From contig JAFQHV010000008.1 of assembly GCA_017397835.1 (NCBI GenBank), forward strand, positions 1-64,000: a DNA stretch of 64,000 nt, read 5' to 3'. This document shows positions 1 through 8,227 of this stretch, one piece after another. This stretch comes from Oscillospiraceae bacterium (GTDB lineage Bacteria; Bacillota; Clostridia; Oscillospirales; Oscillospiraceae). The stretch's first letter is position 1, and every line of letters begins with the position of its first letter. A program made the position numbers and the translations under genes. The notes beneath the pieces are model-generated. The model did not search any database and was not told the origin of the DNA. It saw nothing but the letters and a program-made list of their open reading frames with translations.

Positions 1-1072
1 CCAGTTCCACGCCTACGGAGTTGGCCAGAGCCACAGCCTCGGCATCATCGGTGACAGCACCGAAGTCGACACCCACATATTCCTTGACGGCATCTACCAT
101 GGTCAGGCGGCGCCAGCCGGGGGTCAGGTCGATCTTCTCACCCATCCACTCCACTTCGTAGGTGCCCAGGATTTCCTTGGCTGCACCGGAGAGAATGCCC
201 TCGGCAATATCCATCATATCATGGAAGTCGGCATAAGCCTGATACAGCTCCACGGTGGTGAACTCGGGGTTGTGCTTGGGGTCCATACCCTCGTTGCGGA
301 AGATGCGGCCGATCTCATACACCCGGTCCATGCCTCCCACGATCAGTCGCTTCAGGGGCAGCTCGGTAGCGATGCGCATGTACATATCGATATCCAGAGT
401 ATTGTGGTGGGTAATAAAGGGACGGGCAGAGGCACCGCCGGCGATGGTGTTCAGCACGGGGGTCTCCACCTCGATGTAACCCATGTTGTCTAGATAGTTG
501 CGCATGAACTTGATAAACTGGGAACGGATCACGAAGTTCCGCTTGACCTCCGGGTTGACAATGAGGTCCACGTAACGCTGACGATAGCGCAGTTCGGTGC
601 TGGTCAGGCCGTGGAACTTCTCGGGCAGGGGCAGCAGGGACTTGGACAGCAGGGTAACACGCTGCGCGCGGACAGACATCTCACCGCGCTGGGTGCGGAA
701 CACCTCGCCCACGACACCTACGATGTCACCGATGTCGTACTTCTTGAAGCGGTCGTACTCCTCCTCGTCCATCTCGTCCTTGCGGGCATAGAGCTGGATA
801 CGGCCGGTCTTGTCCTGCAGGTCGCAGAACGACACCTTGCCCATACCGCGCTTGCTCATCAAACGGCCGGCAATGGACACCACGGTGCCCTCCAGCGCGT
901 CAAAATTGGCCTTGATGTTGGCGGAGTCGTTGTTGACCTCGTACTTGGTGATCTGGAACGGGTCGTTGCCGCTCTCCTGCAGCTCGCGGAGCTTATCGCG
1001 GCGAATTTGAAGCAGCTGGTTCAGGTTCTCCTCCTGCTGGGGCTGCTGGTTGTTGTTCATCTGTTCAACCAT
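1..1072 (-). CDS. lysS: Lysine--tRNA ligase, class II (partial, C-terminus outside window)
   Basis: This enzyme charges tRNA-Lys with lysine using ATP, in the cytoplasm. About 357 codons are visible. They start MVEQMNNNQQ, followed by an OB-fold anticodon-binding domain (about residues 55-160). The class II catalytic core follows, with motif 1 near VETPVLN and motif 2 near FRNEGMD. The start at 1072 is preceded by AGGAG at good spacing; a second ATG lies 12 bases downstream. The stop codon and motif 3 lie beyond base 1. greA sits just upstream on the same strand, a common clostridial arrangement, and the two probably share the promoter upstream of greA. The family assignment is secure. Confidence 0.96.
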   Translation of the reverse strand, partial: MVEQMNNNQQPQQEENLNQLLQIRRDKLRELQESGNDPFQITKYEVNNDSANIKANFDALEGTVVSIAGRLMSKRGMGKVSFCDLQDKTGRIQLYARKDEMDEEEYDRFKKYDIGDIVGVVGEVFRTQRGEMSVRAQRVTLLSKSLLPLPEKFHGLTSTELRYRQRYVDLIVNPEVKRNFVIRSQFIKFMRNYLDNMGYIEVETPVLNTIAGGASARPFITHHNTLDIDMYMRIATELPLKRLIVGGMDRVYEIGRIFRNEGMDPKHNPEFTTVELYQAYADFHDMMDIAEGILSGAAKEILGTYEVEWMGEKIDLTPGWRRLTMVDAVKEYVGVDFGAVTDDAEAVALANSVGVEL

Positions 1073-1101
1073 AGTAAAATCTCCTATCTCTAAAAAGCGG
1101 G

Positions 1102-1572
1102 TTACTTGCTCACACTGACGATCTTATACTCCACGGCACCGCCGGGCGCATCCACCACCACGTCGTCCCCGGCAACTTTGCCCAACAGCGCCTTGCCGAA
1201 AGGAGAATCCTCGGAAATCATGCCGTTCATGGGATCCGCCTCCTGAGACCCGACGATCTTGTAGGTGGTTTCCTCGTCGAATTCCTTGTCCAGCACCACC
1301 ACGGTGCAGCCAAGGCGGACGTAGTCACCCTCCGCCTGCTCGTCGATGACGATACAGTTGGAGAGGATCTCCTCCAGCTGAGCGATGCGGGAATAGAGCT
1401 TGCCCTGCTCGTTCTTGGCCTCATCGTACTCGCTGTTCTCAGACAGGTCACCGAACGAGCGAGCCTCTTTGATCAGCTCGGCAACCTCTTTCTCGCGAAC
1501 GGTTTTCAGGTAGGTCAGTTCCTCCTGCATCTGCTGGAGACGGTCGGCACTGAGCTTATATTGCTTGGCCAT
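1102..1572 (-). CDS. greA: Transcription elongation factor GreA
   Basis: GreA binds the RNA polymerase secondary channel and stimulates cleavage of backtracked RNA. The 156-residue product has the usual length: an N-terminal antiparallel coiled coil (about 1-75, with the tip acidic run DLSENSEYDEAK) and a C-terminal FKBP-like domain (ISEDSPFGKALLGK near 120-135). I chose the ATG at 1572 (MAKQYKLSAD) because GGAAAGGTG lies just upstream; the reading frame is open further 5' but that would add non-family sequence. It lies 29 bases upstream of lysS and directly below a consensus promoter. Confidence 0.96.
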   Translation of the reverse strand: MAKQYKLSADRLQQMQEELTYLKTVREKEVAELIKEARSFGDLSENSEYDEAKNEQGKLYSRIAQLEEILSNCIVIDEQAEGDYVRLGCTVVVLDKEFDEETTYKIVGSQEADPMNGMISEDSPFGKALLGKVAGDDVVVDAPGGAVEYKIVSVSK

Positions 1573-1665
1573 TGTTTTGCACACCTTTCCGGCTGACGGC
1601 GGTTTTCCCCGCCGATCAGTCACACAATATAATAAAGAAATAGATATACGGACACATTCTGTTAG

Positions 1666-1694
1666 ATTATATTACCACGCAAGGCGTATGTCAA
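1666..1694 (-). promoter_or_regulatory. Sigma-A-type promoter of greA-lysS
   Basis: The minus strand carries TTGACA (1694-1689), a 17-base spacer and TATAAT (1671-1666), a perfect consensus. Transcription would start near 1659, about 87 bases before the greA start codon. Confidence 0.85.
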
Positions 1695-1708
1695 GTGCAT
1701 TTATTTCC

Positions 1709-2365
1709 TCACACCGCTCCACTGATCTGAAACTGCGATAACTCGATCATTCCCGCCTGCCACAGCGCACACAGAACGCCTGACCGCAACAGGGTTTCGG
1801 GGATGTCAAGCTGTGGCACATCCACCGAAAGCCCATCCAGCTCCACCCTGTCACATAAAACCAACCCTTCCCCCCTGCTTTCCCCGTTGAATCGTACGCT
1901 TATCATCTCACTCCGCTCCGTTATGGGGACCACCGCCGCGCCAAACTGTCGCAACAGCTGCCTCTGCAGCAGATCACTGCCCCGGTCCGTGTCGATCACC
2001 ACCTGCCGCACCCGCGGACACAGCGCCCGGGCCGCCGCCACCAGGTCCCCGTCGGGGTACTCTCCCCGCAGCACCACGGTGGCCTGCTCCGGCGGTATGC
2101 TCCTGCGGCGCAGCACTGCCAAAACAAATCGCTCTGCCATGGCACGGTACAGGGGCAGCACATCCACCGCCGGCAGGCCGGACAGGCACAGCTCCTCCGC
2201 CCTGACAGGAAGCATCCACTTTACTCCCGCCCGGCGCAGCAATTTTTCCGCCCGGCCCAGCTGCTCCCGTCGGCTCACGCAGGCGCACAGCACCTTCAGG
2301 CCGGCCACATGGGACCGCTCCAGCCGCACCCGCCCCCGCTCCTGTGGACACAGCATACCCAGCAT
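1709..2365 (-). CDS. Uncharacterised protein, about 218 aa
   Basis: I do not recognise this protein. It starts MLGMLCPQER, is rich in Arg and Leu, and has no signal peptide or membrane segment. Its middle part (LRGEYPDGDLVAAA through VVIDTDRGSDLL) has the alternating hydrophobic strand/helix pattern of a Rossmann-like fold. The GTG-started frame is open up to 2431, but that upstream start has no ribosome-binding site and abuts a terminator hairpin. The ATG at 2365 has a weak GGTGG, so I prefer it. It lies between the terminator of the M23 peptidase gene and the greA promoter, on the same strand. The coding call rests on length and codon pattern. Confidence 0.6.
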   Translation of the reverse strand: MLGMLCPQERGRVRLERSHVAGLKVLCACVSRREQLGRAEKLLRRAGVKWMLPVRAEELCLSGLPAVDVLPLYRAMAERFVLAVLRRRSIPPEQATVVLRGEYPDGDLVAAARALCPRVRQVVIDTDRGSDLLQRQLLRQFGAAVVPITERSEMISVRFNGESRGEGLVLCDRVELDGLSVDVPQLDIPETLLRSGVLCALWQAGMIELSQFQISGAV

Positions 2366-2440
2366 TCCCCCACCACCTCTCGCTATACAGGATATGGAGC
2401 GGCACGGTTCATCATTCCTCCCGGTCTCCACAGACAGAAA

Positions 2441-2468
2441 CAGCCGCGGACCGGTTGGTCCGCGGCTG
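2441..2468 (-). terminator. Hairpin terminator after the M23 peptidase gene
   Basis: A perfect 12-bp stem (cagccgcggacc / ggtccgcggctg) with a 4-base loop lies 35 bases after the peptidase stop. The minus-strand tail is TTTCTG, so the U-run is short. Confidence 0.7.
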
Positions 2469-2502
2469 TTTTCACCTTACTTCCCAGGCAGGTGCTTTTG
2501 CC

Positions 2503-3714
2503 TTACAGCGCCTTATTCTTATAGGTCAGGCCGGTGTACTTGGTCACCGGGTCGATACGGGTGTTGTTCACACGAATCTCGTAGTGCAGGTGGTTGCCGG
2601 TAGAGCGCCCGGTGGAACCGACTTTCCCCACTACCTGCCCCTGCTTTACCGTGTCTCCCTCTTTCACCGAGCGGGAAGACAGGTGGGCGTACAGGGTGGT
2701 ATTTCCGTTTCCGTGGCTGACGACCACGTAGTTGCCGTAACCGCCGGAGTTGTAGGCCGAGGTAATGACAACACCGCTCTTGGCCGCCAGCACCGGGGTC
2801 CCCTTGGGCGCGGGCACGTCGATGCCGCTATGGGTCGCGGGTTTGCCGGTGAAGGGGTCCTTGCGCCCGGCGAACAGCGATGACAGGTTTTTGTAGTTGG
2901 TCAGCGGCCACAGATAGCCACTTTCACTGGTGATCTTGTTTCCGCCGGCCGCCAGCTTGGCCGCCAGTTCTTTTTCCTTCCGGGCGATCTCGGCGTCCAT
3001 GGCCTTGGCCTGCGCCTCCAGCTCCTTGACCGAGTGCTCGATCTTATCCTCCTGCTTGTTGATCTGCTTGAGGAGCTTGTCCACCTCGGCCTCGCTGGTT
3101 TCGATCTCCTTGCGTGAGGCTACCAGCTTGTCCTTGGCCGTCTGCTGTTCAGCCCGGGCAACTTCCACGGCGGACTTATCCTGCCGGATCTGTTCCCGGG
3201 TGGCAGCAAGGCTGTCCAGCACGCCCTGATTGTACTCCACGATCTCGTTGACCATGATATAGCGATCCAGCAGGTCGGAGAAACTGGTCGCACGGAAGAG
3301 GATGCCCCAGTAACCGGTGTTCCCCTCCTCCTCCATATAGCGCACACACTGGCACAGCAATTTGTACAGCCGCGCCTCTTCCTCCTGATTCGTTTCCAAC
3401 TGCCCCTGCAGGGAAACGATCAACTCGTCATATTTGGCGATTTGGTTATTGGTCACGTTGATTTCCGACTGGAGCACGTCGATCTGATCCTCCAGCAGGT
3501 TTTTCTGCTGCATGGCCTTGCTCTTGTCAGCGGCAATGGCCTTGAGCTGCTTTTGCAGCTCCGCTTTCTTTTTGTCCAGACTGCTGGCATCCTGCTTCAG
3601 GCTGTCGATCTCCGCCTGAGTGACCGCCTGCACCACCGGGGTCAGTGCCGGTCCCGGCAACAGGCACAGCACCGCCATCAGCACCGCAAGAGCCCGAACG
3701 AACCACTTTTTCAT
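2503..3714 (-). CDS. Secreted coiled-coil M23 murein hydrolase (EnvC/PcsB/CwlO-like role)
   Basis: A predicted peptidoglycan peptidase that cleaves cross-links during cell separation outside the membrane. The 403-residue protein has a signal peptide (about 1-30, MKKWFVRALAVLMAVLCLLP, cut after VVQA). A long coiled coil rich in K, E, Q and L covers about 35-250. A C-terminal M23 metallopeptidase domain (about 265-395) has the zinc motif HSGID near 295 and HLHYE near 377, with a further His at LYAHLS. The start at 3714 has GAGGG upstream. It is the last gene of ftsE-ftsX-small ORF-peptidase. In known FtsEX systems the coiled coil docks on FtsX and ATP hydrolysis relieves inhibition of the hydrolase. 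The overall architecture matches EnvC most closely. Confidence 0.92.
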   Translation of the reverse strand: MKKWFVRALAVLMAVLCLLPGPALTPVVQAVTQAEIDSLKQDASSLDKKKAELQKQLKAIAADKSKAMQQKNLLEDQIDVLQSEINVTNNQIAKYDELIVSLQGQLETNQEEEARLYKLLCQCVRYMEEEGNTGYWGILFRATSFSDLLDRYIMVNEIVEYNQGVLDSLAATREQIRQDKSAVEVARAEQQTAKDKLVASRKEIETSEAEVDKLLKQINKQEDKIEHSVKELEAQAKAMDAEIARKEKELAAKLAAGGNKITSESGYLWPLTNYKNLSSLFAGRKDPFTGKPATHSGIDVPAPKGTPVLAAKSGVVITSAYNSGGYGNYVVVSHGNGNTTLYAHLSSRSVKEGDTVKQGQVVGKVGSTGRSTGNHLHYEIRVNNTRIDPVTKYTGLTYKNKAL

Positions 3715-3724
3715 CACGGCGCCC

Positions 3725-3835
3725 TCACACAAGTGCTTCCAGCGCGCCCAGCACCACGGGCAGCAGCAAAAGCAGCACCATCACACCCGCCAAAACCGCG
3801 GTAAACACTTTCCGTCTTTGTTCTTTCTTCCTCAT
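3725..3835 (-). CDS. 36-residue single-pass membrane microprotein between ftsX and the hydrolase gene
   Basis: A short frame starts at ATG 3835 and ends at TGA 3727-3725. It is preceded by AAGGAGG at 9-base spacing, stronger than many ribosome sites here. The product starts with a very basic stretch (MRKKEQRRK), followed by one hydrophobic helix of about 22 residues (VLAGVMVLLLLLPVV) and a short tail. That is the pattern of a small inner-membrane protein with a cytoplasmic N-terminus. It begins 14 bases after the ftsX stop and ends 11 bases before the hydrolase start, so it is translated inside the ftsEX operon if at all. No homology is claimed; a role in FtsEX-hydrolase coupling is inference from position only. 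Confidence 0.6.
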   Translation of the reverse strand: MRKKEQRRKVFTAVLAGVMVLLLLLPVVLGALEALV

Positions 3836-3849
3836 GGATGCGCGCCTCC

Positions 3850-4740
3850 TTACACCTGCAGGAACTTACGGATGGCCATGGTGGAACCGCCCACACCAAT
3901 GACAAAGCCGGACACCAAAAACGTGGTAAAAATCCGAGTTGCCATGGCGGCGAACGGGATGATGACCACCAGACCCATACCCGCACTCCTGTCAATAAAG
4001 CCGCACACCAGCTGGTACACGCCCCACTGCAGGAAGAACGCGACCACCGCACCGGCAATACCCAGCAGCATACCCTCATACACGAAAGGCCAGCGGACAA
4101 AGCTGTTGGTGGCACCGCACATCTTCATGATGGCGATCTCCTCCCGGCGATAGAAGGTCGCCAGCTTGATGGTGTTGGAAATGATGAACAGCGAAATGAC
4201 CATCAGCATGGCGATCAGCACCAGCGCCACGCCCATAGCGATATTGCGCACCAGCACAAAGCCCTGGGCGATCTCCAGCGCCACGGTAATCTTGGCCACA
4301 CCGGGCACGGCTTTGACCCGGTCAACGGTGGCCGAAATATCCCGGATATCCTCCACATGGATGCGGTAGCGGTCTCGGAACACGGTGGCGGGCAGCTCCT
4401 TCAGCAGCTCCACCTCTTCCCGGCCCTGCAGGTAGGACTGCTGCGCCTCTTCTTTGGTTACAAACGTCACTTCGGCAACGTTTTCCAGTTCGGCCAGCTT
4501 GGACTCCAGCCCCTGCGCCTGCTGACGGGTATAGCTCTCGTCGATGTAGGCGATAAACTCATTCTCCCGCTCCAGTTCACCCAACATATGCTCCATATTC
4601 ACGGCGACCAGCGTAAAGGTACCCATGATCAGCAGACAGGCCACGATCATGCATACGGCAGCAAAGGACATCAGGCCGTGGCTGAACACGTTGTGGAACC
4701 CTTCACTGAAATAATATCCTGTATTAATTCGTTTAGCCAT
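3850..4740 (-). CDS. ftsX: Cell division ABC transporter permease FtsX
   Basis: FtsX is the membrane half of the FtsEX complex, which transmits ATP hydrolysis to extracellular murein hydrolases. The 296-residue protein has the family layout: cytoplasmic N-terminus ([14 protein letters not shown]), first membrane helix (about 22-45), and a large extracytoplasmic loop (about 50-165, including YIDESYTRQQAQ). Three further helices follow (LVLIAMLMVISLF and others). The start at 4740 is used because ftsE ends at 4733 and the reading overlap of 8 bases indicates translational coupling; an in-frame ATG 24 bases upstream would add residues unlike FtsX. Length agrees with Gram-positive FtsX. Confidence 0.95.
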   Translation of the reverse strand: MAKRINTGYYFSEGFHNVFSHGLMSFAAVCMIVACLLIMGTFTLVAVNMEHMLGELERENEFIAYIDESYTRQQAQGLESKLAELENVAEVTFVTKEEAQQSYLQGREEVELLKELPATVFRDRYRIHVEDIRDISATVDRVKAVPGVAKITVALEIAQGFVLVRNIAMGVALVLIAMLMVISLFIISNTIKLATFYRREEIAIMKMCGATNSFVRWPFVYEGMLLGIAGAVVAFFLQWGVYQLVCGFIDRSAGMGLVVIIPFAAMATRIFTTFLVSGFVIGVGGSTMAIRKFLQV

Positions 4741-5413
4741 TGTAGTACCCGCCCGTTTCATCACTGATAATTTTTCCGTCCTCGATGGCTACCACACGCT
4801 TGCCAAAGCGGTCCACCAGATCCCGCTCGTGGGTGACCATCAGCACGGTAGTCCCCAGTTCGTTGATGCGCTTGAGCAGATCCATGATCTCGTAAGAGCG
4901 CTGCGGGTCTAGATTACCGGTAGGCTCGTCGGCAATGATCATACTGGGGTTGTTGACCAGCGCCCGGGCAATGGCCACACGCTGCTGTTCGCCGCCGGAC
5001 AGCTCGTTGGGGAAGTGGTTCTCCTTCCCCTCCAGTCCCACCAGTTTCAGCACGTAGGGAATGCGTCGGCGGGTCTCCCGTCCGGAGCAGCCCACCGCCC
5101 GCATGACGAAGGACAAATTCTCCCACACGGTTTTCTTCTCGATGAGGCGGAAATCCTGAAAAATAACGCCCAGGGTGCGGCGCATAAGCGGGATCTGGCT
5201 TGCGCGCATATTGTCCGGTGAAAATCCGTTGACCATCATGCGGCCCGCGGTGGGATACACCTCACCGGTGATCAGCTTGATGATGGTGGACTTGCCCGAG
5301 CCGGAGGGTCCTACCAAAAAAACGAACTCTCCGTCGTCGATGCGCAGGTTCACACCCTTGAGCGCCTTGGTCCCGTTGTCATATTCTTTATAAATATCAA
5401 TTAAACGAATCAT
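4733..5413 (-). CDS. ftsE: Cell division ATP-binding protein FtsE
   Basis: This is the ABC ATPase partner of FtsX. The 226-residue protein shows Walker A (GPSGSGKST, about residues 35-43), the Q-loop ([18 protein letters not shown]), the signature [15 protein letters not shown], Walker B ([11 protein letters not shown]) and the switch His in MVTHERDL. The start at 5413 ([11 protein letters not shown]) has GAGG six bases upstream. It heads the operon ftsE-ftsX-microprotein-M23 hydrolase. A promoter lies at 5479-5507 and WalR-like boxes lie further upstream. Confidence 0.96.
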   Translation of the reverse strand: MIRLIDIYKEYDNGTKALKGVNLRIDDGEFVFLVGPSGSGKSTIIKLITGEVYPTAGRMMVNGFSPDNMRASQIPLMRRTLGVIFQDFRLIEKKTVWENLSFVMRAVGCSGRETRRRIPYVLKLVGLEGKENHFPNELSGGEQQRVAIARALVNNPSMIIADEPTGNLDPQRSYEIMDLLKRINELGTTVLMVTHERDLVDRFGKRVVAIEDGKIISDETGGYYNG

Positions 5414-5478
5414 GTGCAGCCTCACCCACTGTCTTTATCCGCCAAAATACACAGAAACGGCAGAAATATCTACAGTTC

Positions 5479-5507
5479 ATTTTATCATATTTCCCGAATT
5501 ATGTAAA
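5479..5507 (-). promoter_or_regulatory. Promoter of the ftsEX operon
   Basis: The minus strand has TTTACA (5507-5502), a 17-base spacer and TAAAAT (5484-5479). The predicted start site is near 5472, about 60 bases before ftsE. Confidence 0.7.
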
Positions 5508-5570
5508 TGGCATTTTTCGCAAACAGTCTTCTCTTTTCCCGAAAAAGCGCCGTGGTTCTTCGCATCTCGT

Positions 5571-5607
5571 TGTAACTATTTTGTAATTTTTGTAATTTTA
5601 TTGTAAT
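5571..5607 (+). promoter_or_regulatory. Two tandem WalR-type boxes upstream of ftsEX
   Basis: Four TGTAAY elements lie at 5571, 5582, 5591 and 5602. They form two pairs, TGTAAC-N5-TGTAAT and TGTAAT-N5-TGTAAT, each fitting the published WalR (YycF) consensus TGTWAH-N5-TGTWAH. The pairs start 20 bases apart, about two helical turns. They lie roughly 100-135 bases upstream of the predicted ftsE start site, in an otherwise empty AT-rich intergenic stretch (5414-5646). Binding is inferred from sequence match only. Confidence 0.55.
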
Positions 5608-5646
5608 CTTTTCCTCCGCTTTTTGCAACCCTTTTTTACAAAAAAA

Positions 5647-5674
5647 ATTGCCGTCCGCGAATGCGGACGGCAAT
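5647..5674 (-). terminator. Strong intrinsic terminator of the PucR/CdaR-type regulator gene
   Basis: A 12-bp stem (attgccgtccgc / gcggacggcaat) with loop gaat is followed on the minus strand by an eight-base U tract (bases 5641-5648). Confidence 0.9.
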
Positions 5675-5685
5675 TGGGTTTATGT

Positions 5686-6780
5686 TCAGGACTCGATACC
5701 TCGGGAAATGAGGTACTTTTTGACCATCAGAGCCACCTTGAAGGTGATGGCGTCGTCGAACTCGCGCAGGTCAAGACCGGTCAGCTTTTTGATCTTCTCC
5801 AGGCGGTAGACCAGGGTGTTGCGGTGGACGAACAGGCGGCGGGCCGTCTCGGACACGTTCAGGTTGTTCTCAAAGAACTTGTTGATGGTCAGCAGGGTCT
5901 CGGCATCCAGTGCGTCAATGGGGTTCTTCTTGAACACCTCCTGCAGGAACATCTGACACAGGGTGGTGGGCAGCTGATAGATCAAACGTCCGATACCCAG
6001 GTTCTCGTAATTAATGATGCCCTTTTCGGTTTCAAACACCTTGCCAACGTCAATGGCGACGCCGGCCTCCTTAAAGGCACGGCCCAGATCGCGGATGTGG
6101 CCCACGATGGTGCCGATACCGATGACTACCTTGACGTTCAGTTCCTGACTGACGGCATCGGACACCTGCTTTGCGATCTTGTGCAGTTCCTTGCTGTCGG
6201 CGTTTTCATTGAGCTGCTTGATAAGCACCACATCGGTCTCGTTCAGGGACAGGATGAAATCGGTGGCGCGGTCGGGAAACAGGGTGTACAGAAAATCAAT
6301 GATGCCGGGATCCGCCGTGCTCACCTGACGGATCAGGAACGCAGCGCGAGGGGCCTCGGCCGCCAAATGCAGTTCCTTGGCCCGGGCATAAATATCACCC
6401 AGCATGATGTTGTCGGAGATAATGTTCTTGATAAACGCGGCGCGGTCATGCTTTTCCTCGTAATAGGTCTTGGCACTGTTGATGGCAACGGCGGCCATAG
6501 CACACAGAGATGCCGCCATGGCATCTTCGCCCTGAACGAACACCGCGTACTCAAGCTGACCGCCCACACCGGCCAAAGAACGGAAACTCTTTCCCTGGAA
6601 GTAGCCAAGGCCGCTTTCACCGGCACCGATCACGGCTTCCACCGCACCGGACCACTGCTCGCCCATCAGGGAAAGCTCGCTGCAGGCCACGACAACACCG
6701 TCCGCGTCAAGAACGCCGACCGTGCGATCTACGTTTTCTTTCATCTGAAGAATGAGGCTTTGAAATACTCGGTTGGCCAT
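5686..6780 (-). CDS. PucR/CdaR-family transcriptional regulator
   Basis: A probable carbohydrate- or metabolite-responsive activator. The 364-residue protein has an N-terminal sensory region (about 1-130) and a GGDEF-like middle segment (about 160-280, VVIGIGTIVGHIRDL). A C-terminal PucR-type helix-turn-helix (about 290-355) carries the family pattern FFENNLNVSETARRLFVHRN followed by TLVYRLEKI. The start at 6780 (MANRVFQS) has GGAGGGG six bases upstream; an upstream in-frame ATG lacks one. It is monocistronic, bounded by its own promoter and a strong terminator. The inducer cannot be told from sequence, and neighbours (rsuA, ftsEX) give no hint. Confidence 0.82.
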   Translation of the reverse strand: MANRVFQSLILQMKENVDRTVGVLDADGVVVACSELSLMGEQWSGAVEAVIGAGESGLGYFQGKSFRSLAGVGGQLEYAVFVQGEDAMAASLCAMAAVAINSAKTYYEEKHDRAAFIKNIISDNIMLGDIYARAKELHLAAEAPRAAFLIRQVSTADPGIIDFLYTLFPDRATDFILSLNETDVVLIKQLNENADSKELHKIAKQVSDAVSQELNVKVVIGIGTIVGHIRDLGRAFKEAGVAIDVGKVFETEKGIINYENLGIGRLIYQLPTTLCQMFLQEVFKKNPIDALDAETLLTINKFFENNLNVSETARRLFVHRNTLVYRLEKIKKLTGLDLREFDDAITFKVALMVKKYLISRGIES

Positions 6781-6814
6781 ATTGATCCCCTCCAACATTT
6801 TCAATACAACACGT

Positions 6815-6844
6815 ATTATAAAGGGTCAATACCCTCCTTGGCAA
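6815..6844 (-). promoter_or_regulatory. Promoter of the PucR/CdaR-type gene
   Basis: The minus strand shows TTGCCA (6844-6839), an 18-base spacer and TATAAT (6820-6815). Confidence 0.6.
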
Positions 6845-6883
6845 GTGTTTTTTTCGTTTTTTTGTGAAAAATGCCGAAAAAAG

Positions 6884-7603
6884 TCAATTGCGCTCGCTGA
6901 CCGCTGTTCGCAGGAACTCCACTTCCCGCTCCGACAGTTCCCTCCACTGACCGGGTGCCAGCGTTTCGTCCAGTCCCAGCGGTCCCATAGACAACCGTTT
7001 CAGTTCCAGCACCGGCTTGCCCCGGAACGCCAGCATTCGTTTGACCTGGTGGAATTTACCCTCCCGCAGCGTGACCAGGCAACGGCTGCCGTCCTCCAGC
7101 GGCTGCAGGTCCGCAGGCAGGCATTCCAGTCCGTCATCCAGCACCAGACCGGCCCGAAACGCCGCCGCATCCTCCTCGTTCACCCGACCGTCCACCCGGG
7201 CAAGGTACACCTTGTCCACGTGGCTCCTGGGTGCCAGCAGCCGGTGGGCCAGCTCCCCGTCATCGGTCAGAAGCAGAAGGCCCGTGGTGTCCTTGTCCAG
7301 CCGCCCAACCGGGAACAGGCCCCGGCGCTGCAGCGGTTTGTCCAGCAGGTCCAGCACGGTCTGCTGCCGCTTGTCCTCGGTGGCGGACAGCCATCCCGCC
7401 GGCTTGTTCATCATAACGTACACGAACTTTTGCAGCCCCACCGGCACACCGTCTACCGCGACGGTCTGCGCCGGGTCACACTTCTGCTCCGGTTTCCCCG
7501 CGGCGATCCCATCGACCCGCACTCTGCCCTGCCGCACCAGTTCCTTTACCTGACTGCGGCTCCACTGTCCCGTGGAGGCCAGCAGCTTGTCCAGTCGCTC
7601 CAT
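6884..7603 (-). CDS. rsuA: Ribosomal small-subunit pseudouridine synthase, RsuA family
   Basis: It isomerises a uridine in 16S rRNA to pseudouridine. The 239-residue protein has an N-terminal S4 RNA-binding domain (about 1-60, MERLDKLLASTGQWSRSQVK) and a catalytic domain. The catalytic domain carries MMNKPAGWLSA, the catalytic-Asp motif GRLDKDTTGLLLLT (about 100-113) and the KFHQVKRML motif (about 183-191). Length and motif order match RsuA rather than the longer RluB. It is divergent from the DUF4830 gene, with about 100 bases between the two start codons. Confidence 0.9.
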   Translation of the reverse strand: MERLDKLLASTGQWSRSQVKELVRQGRVRVDGIAAGKPEQKCDPAQTVAVDGVPVGLQKFVYVMMNKPAGWLSATEDKRQQTVLDLLDKPLQRRGLFPVGRLDKDTTGLLLLTDDGELAHRLLAPRSHVDKVYLARVDGRVNEEDAAAFRAGLVLDDGLECLPADLQPLEDGSRCLVTLREGKFHQVKRMLAFRGKPVLELKRLSMGPLGLDETLAPGQWRELSEREVEFLRTAVSERN

Positions 7604-7703
7604 TGCCGCACCCCATTCCTTTTTTCCGCTATTGTATCATATTTGTCCCGCTTTGAACATAACAATTAGCAGTACAGTCCCCAAAAGGAAGGAGAAATGC
7701 ACG

Positions 7704-8186
7704 TTGCTGATCGTTACCGCAAAACTGTCCCGGCGCAAGCTGGCCCTGTGGGGAGCGGCTGTGGTGGGTCTGCTGTGCTGTGCCCTGCTGCTCGGTTCCC
7801 ACCACGGACAGCCCGCACTGAGCGTAGAGTCCGCCCCCGTCAATCCCAAGGGCATCAAAACGGACGCGGACCGGGTGCGGTTCCTGTCCGACTATGGCTG
7901 GCAGGTGTCCGCCGAACCCCCGGCGGTGGAAGAATTGCTTGTTCCAAACGAGTTTGACGACAGCTACCGCGAGTATTTGGCTCTGCAGTCGCAGCAGGGT
8001 TTTGACCTGACCGCCTGTGCGGGCAAGCGGATCAAACGCTACACCTACCAAATCGTAAACTACCCCACCGGCGAGACGGACGTGCGGGTCAACTTGTTGA
8101 TACATAAAAATACCGTGGTGGGCGGCGAGGTGCTGTCCTCCAAGCTGGACGGTTTCCTCCACGGCCTGTCTATGCCGGACCAATAA
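7704..8186 (+). CDS. Membrane-anchored or secreted DUF4830-type protein, about 160 aa
   Basis: Function unknown. One N-terminal hydrophobic helix (about residues 14-31, LWGAAVVGLLCCALLLG) is followed by an extracytoplasmic domain. The segment KGIKTDADRVRFLSDYGWQV resembles the DUF4830 family as I remember it. I chose the TTG at 7704 because AGGAAGGAG sits nine bases upstream. An ATG at 7697 lies in a different frame and would give a short unrelated product. Its end meets a bidirectional terminator shared with the MscS gene. Confidence 0.7.
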   Translation: MLIVTAKLSRRKLALWGAAVVGLLCCALLLGSHHGQPALSVESAPVNPKGIKTDADRVRFLSDYGWQVSAEPPAVEELLVPNEFDDSYREYLALQSQQGFDLTACAGKRIKRYTYQIVNYPTGETDVRVNLLIHKNTVVGGEVLSSKLDGFLHGLSMPDQ

Positions 8187-8189
8187 ACG

Positions 8190-8221
8190 AACCCCCCGGA
8201 AGCAGCCGCTTCCGGAGGGTT
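8190..8221. terminator. Bidirectional hairpin between DUF4830 and mscS
   Basis: An imperfect stem (aaccc-ccggaagc / gcttccgg-a-gggtt) sits between two converging genes. There are no long U tracts. Confidence 0.6.
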
Positions 8222-8227
8222 GCCGCA

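Noticed and set aside
5485..5673. A 62-residue minus-strand frame upstream of ftsE
   Set aside because: It spans the ftsE promoter, the WalR-like boxes and a terminator, and has no ribosome site.
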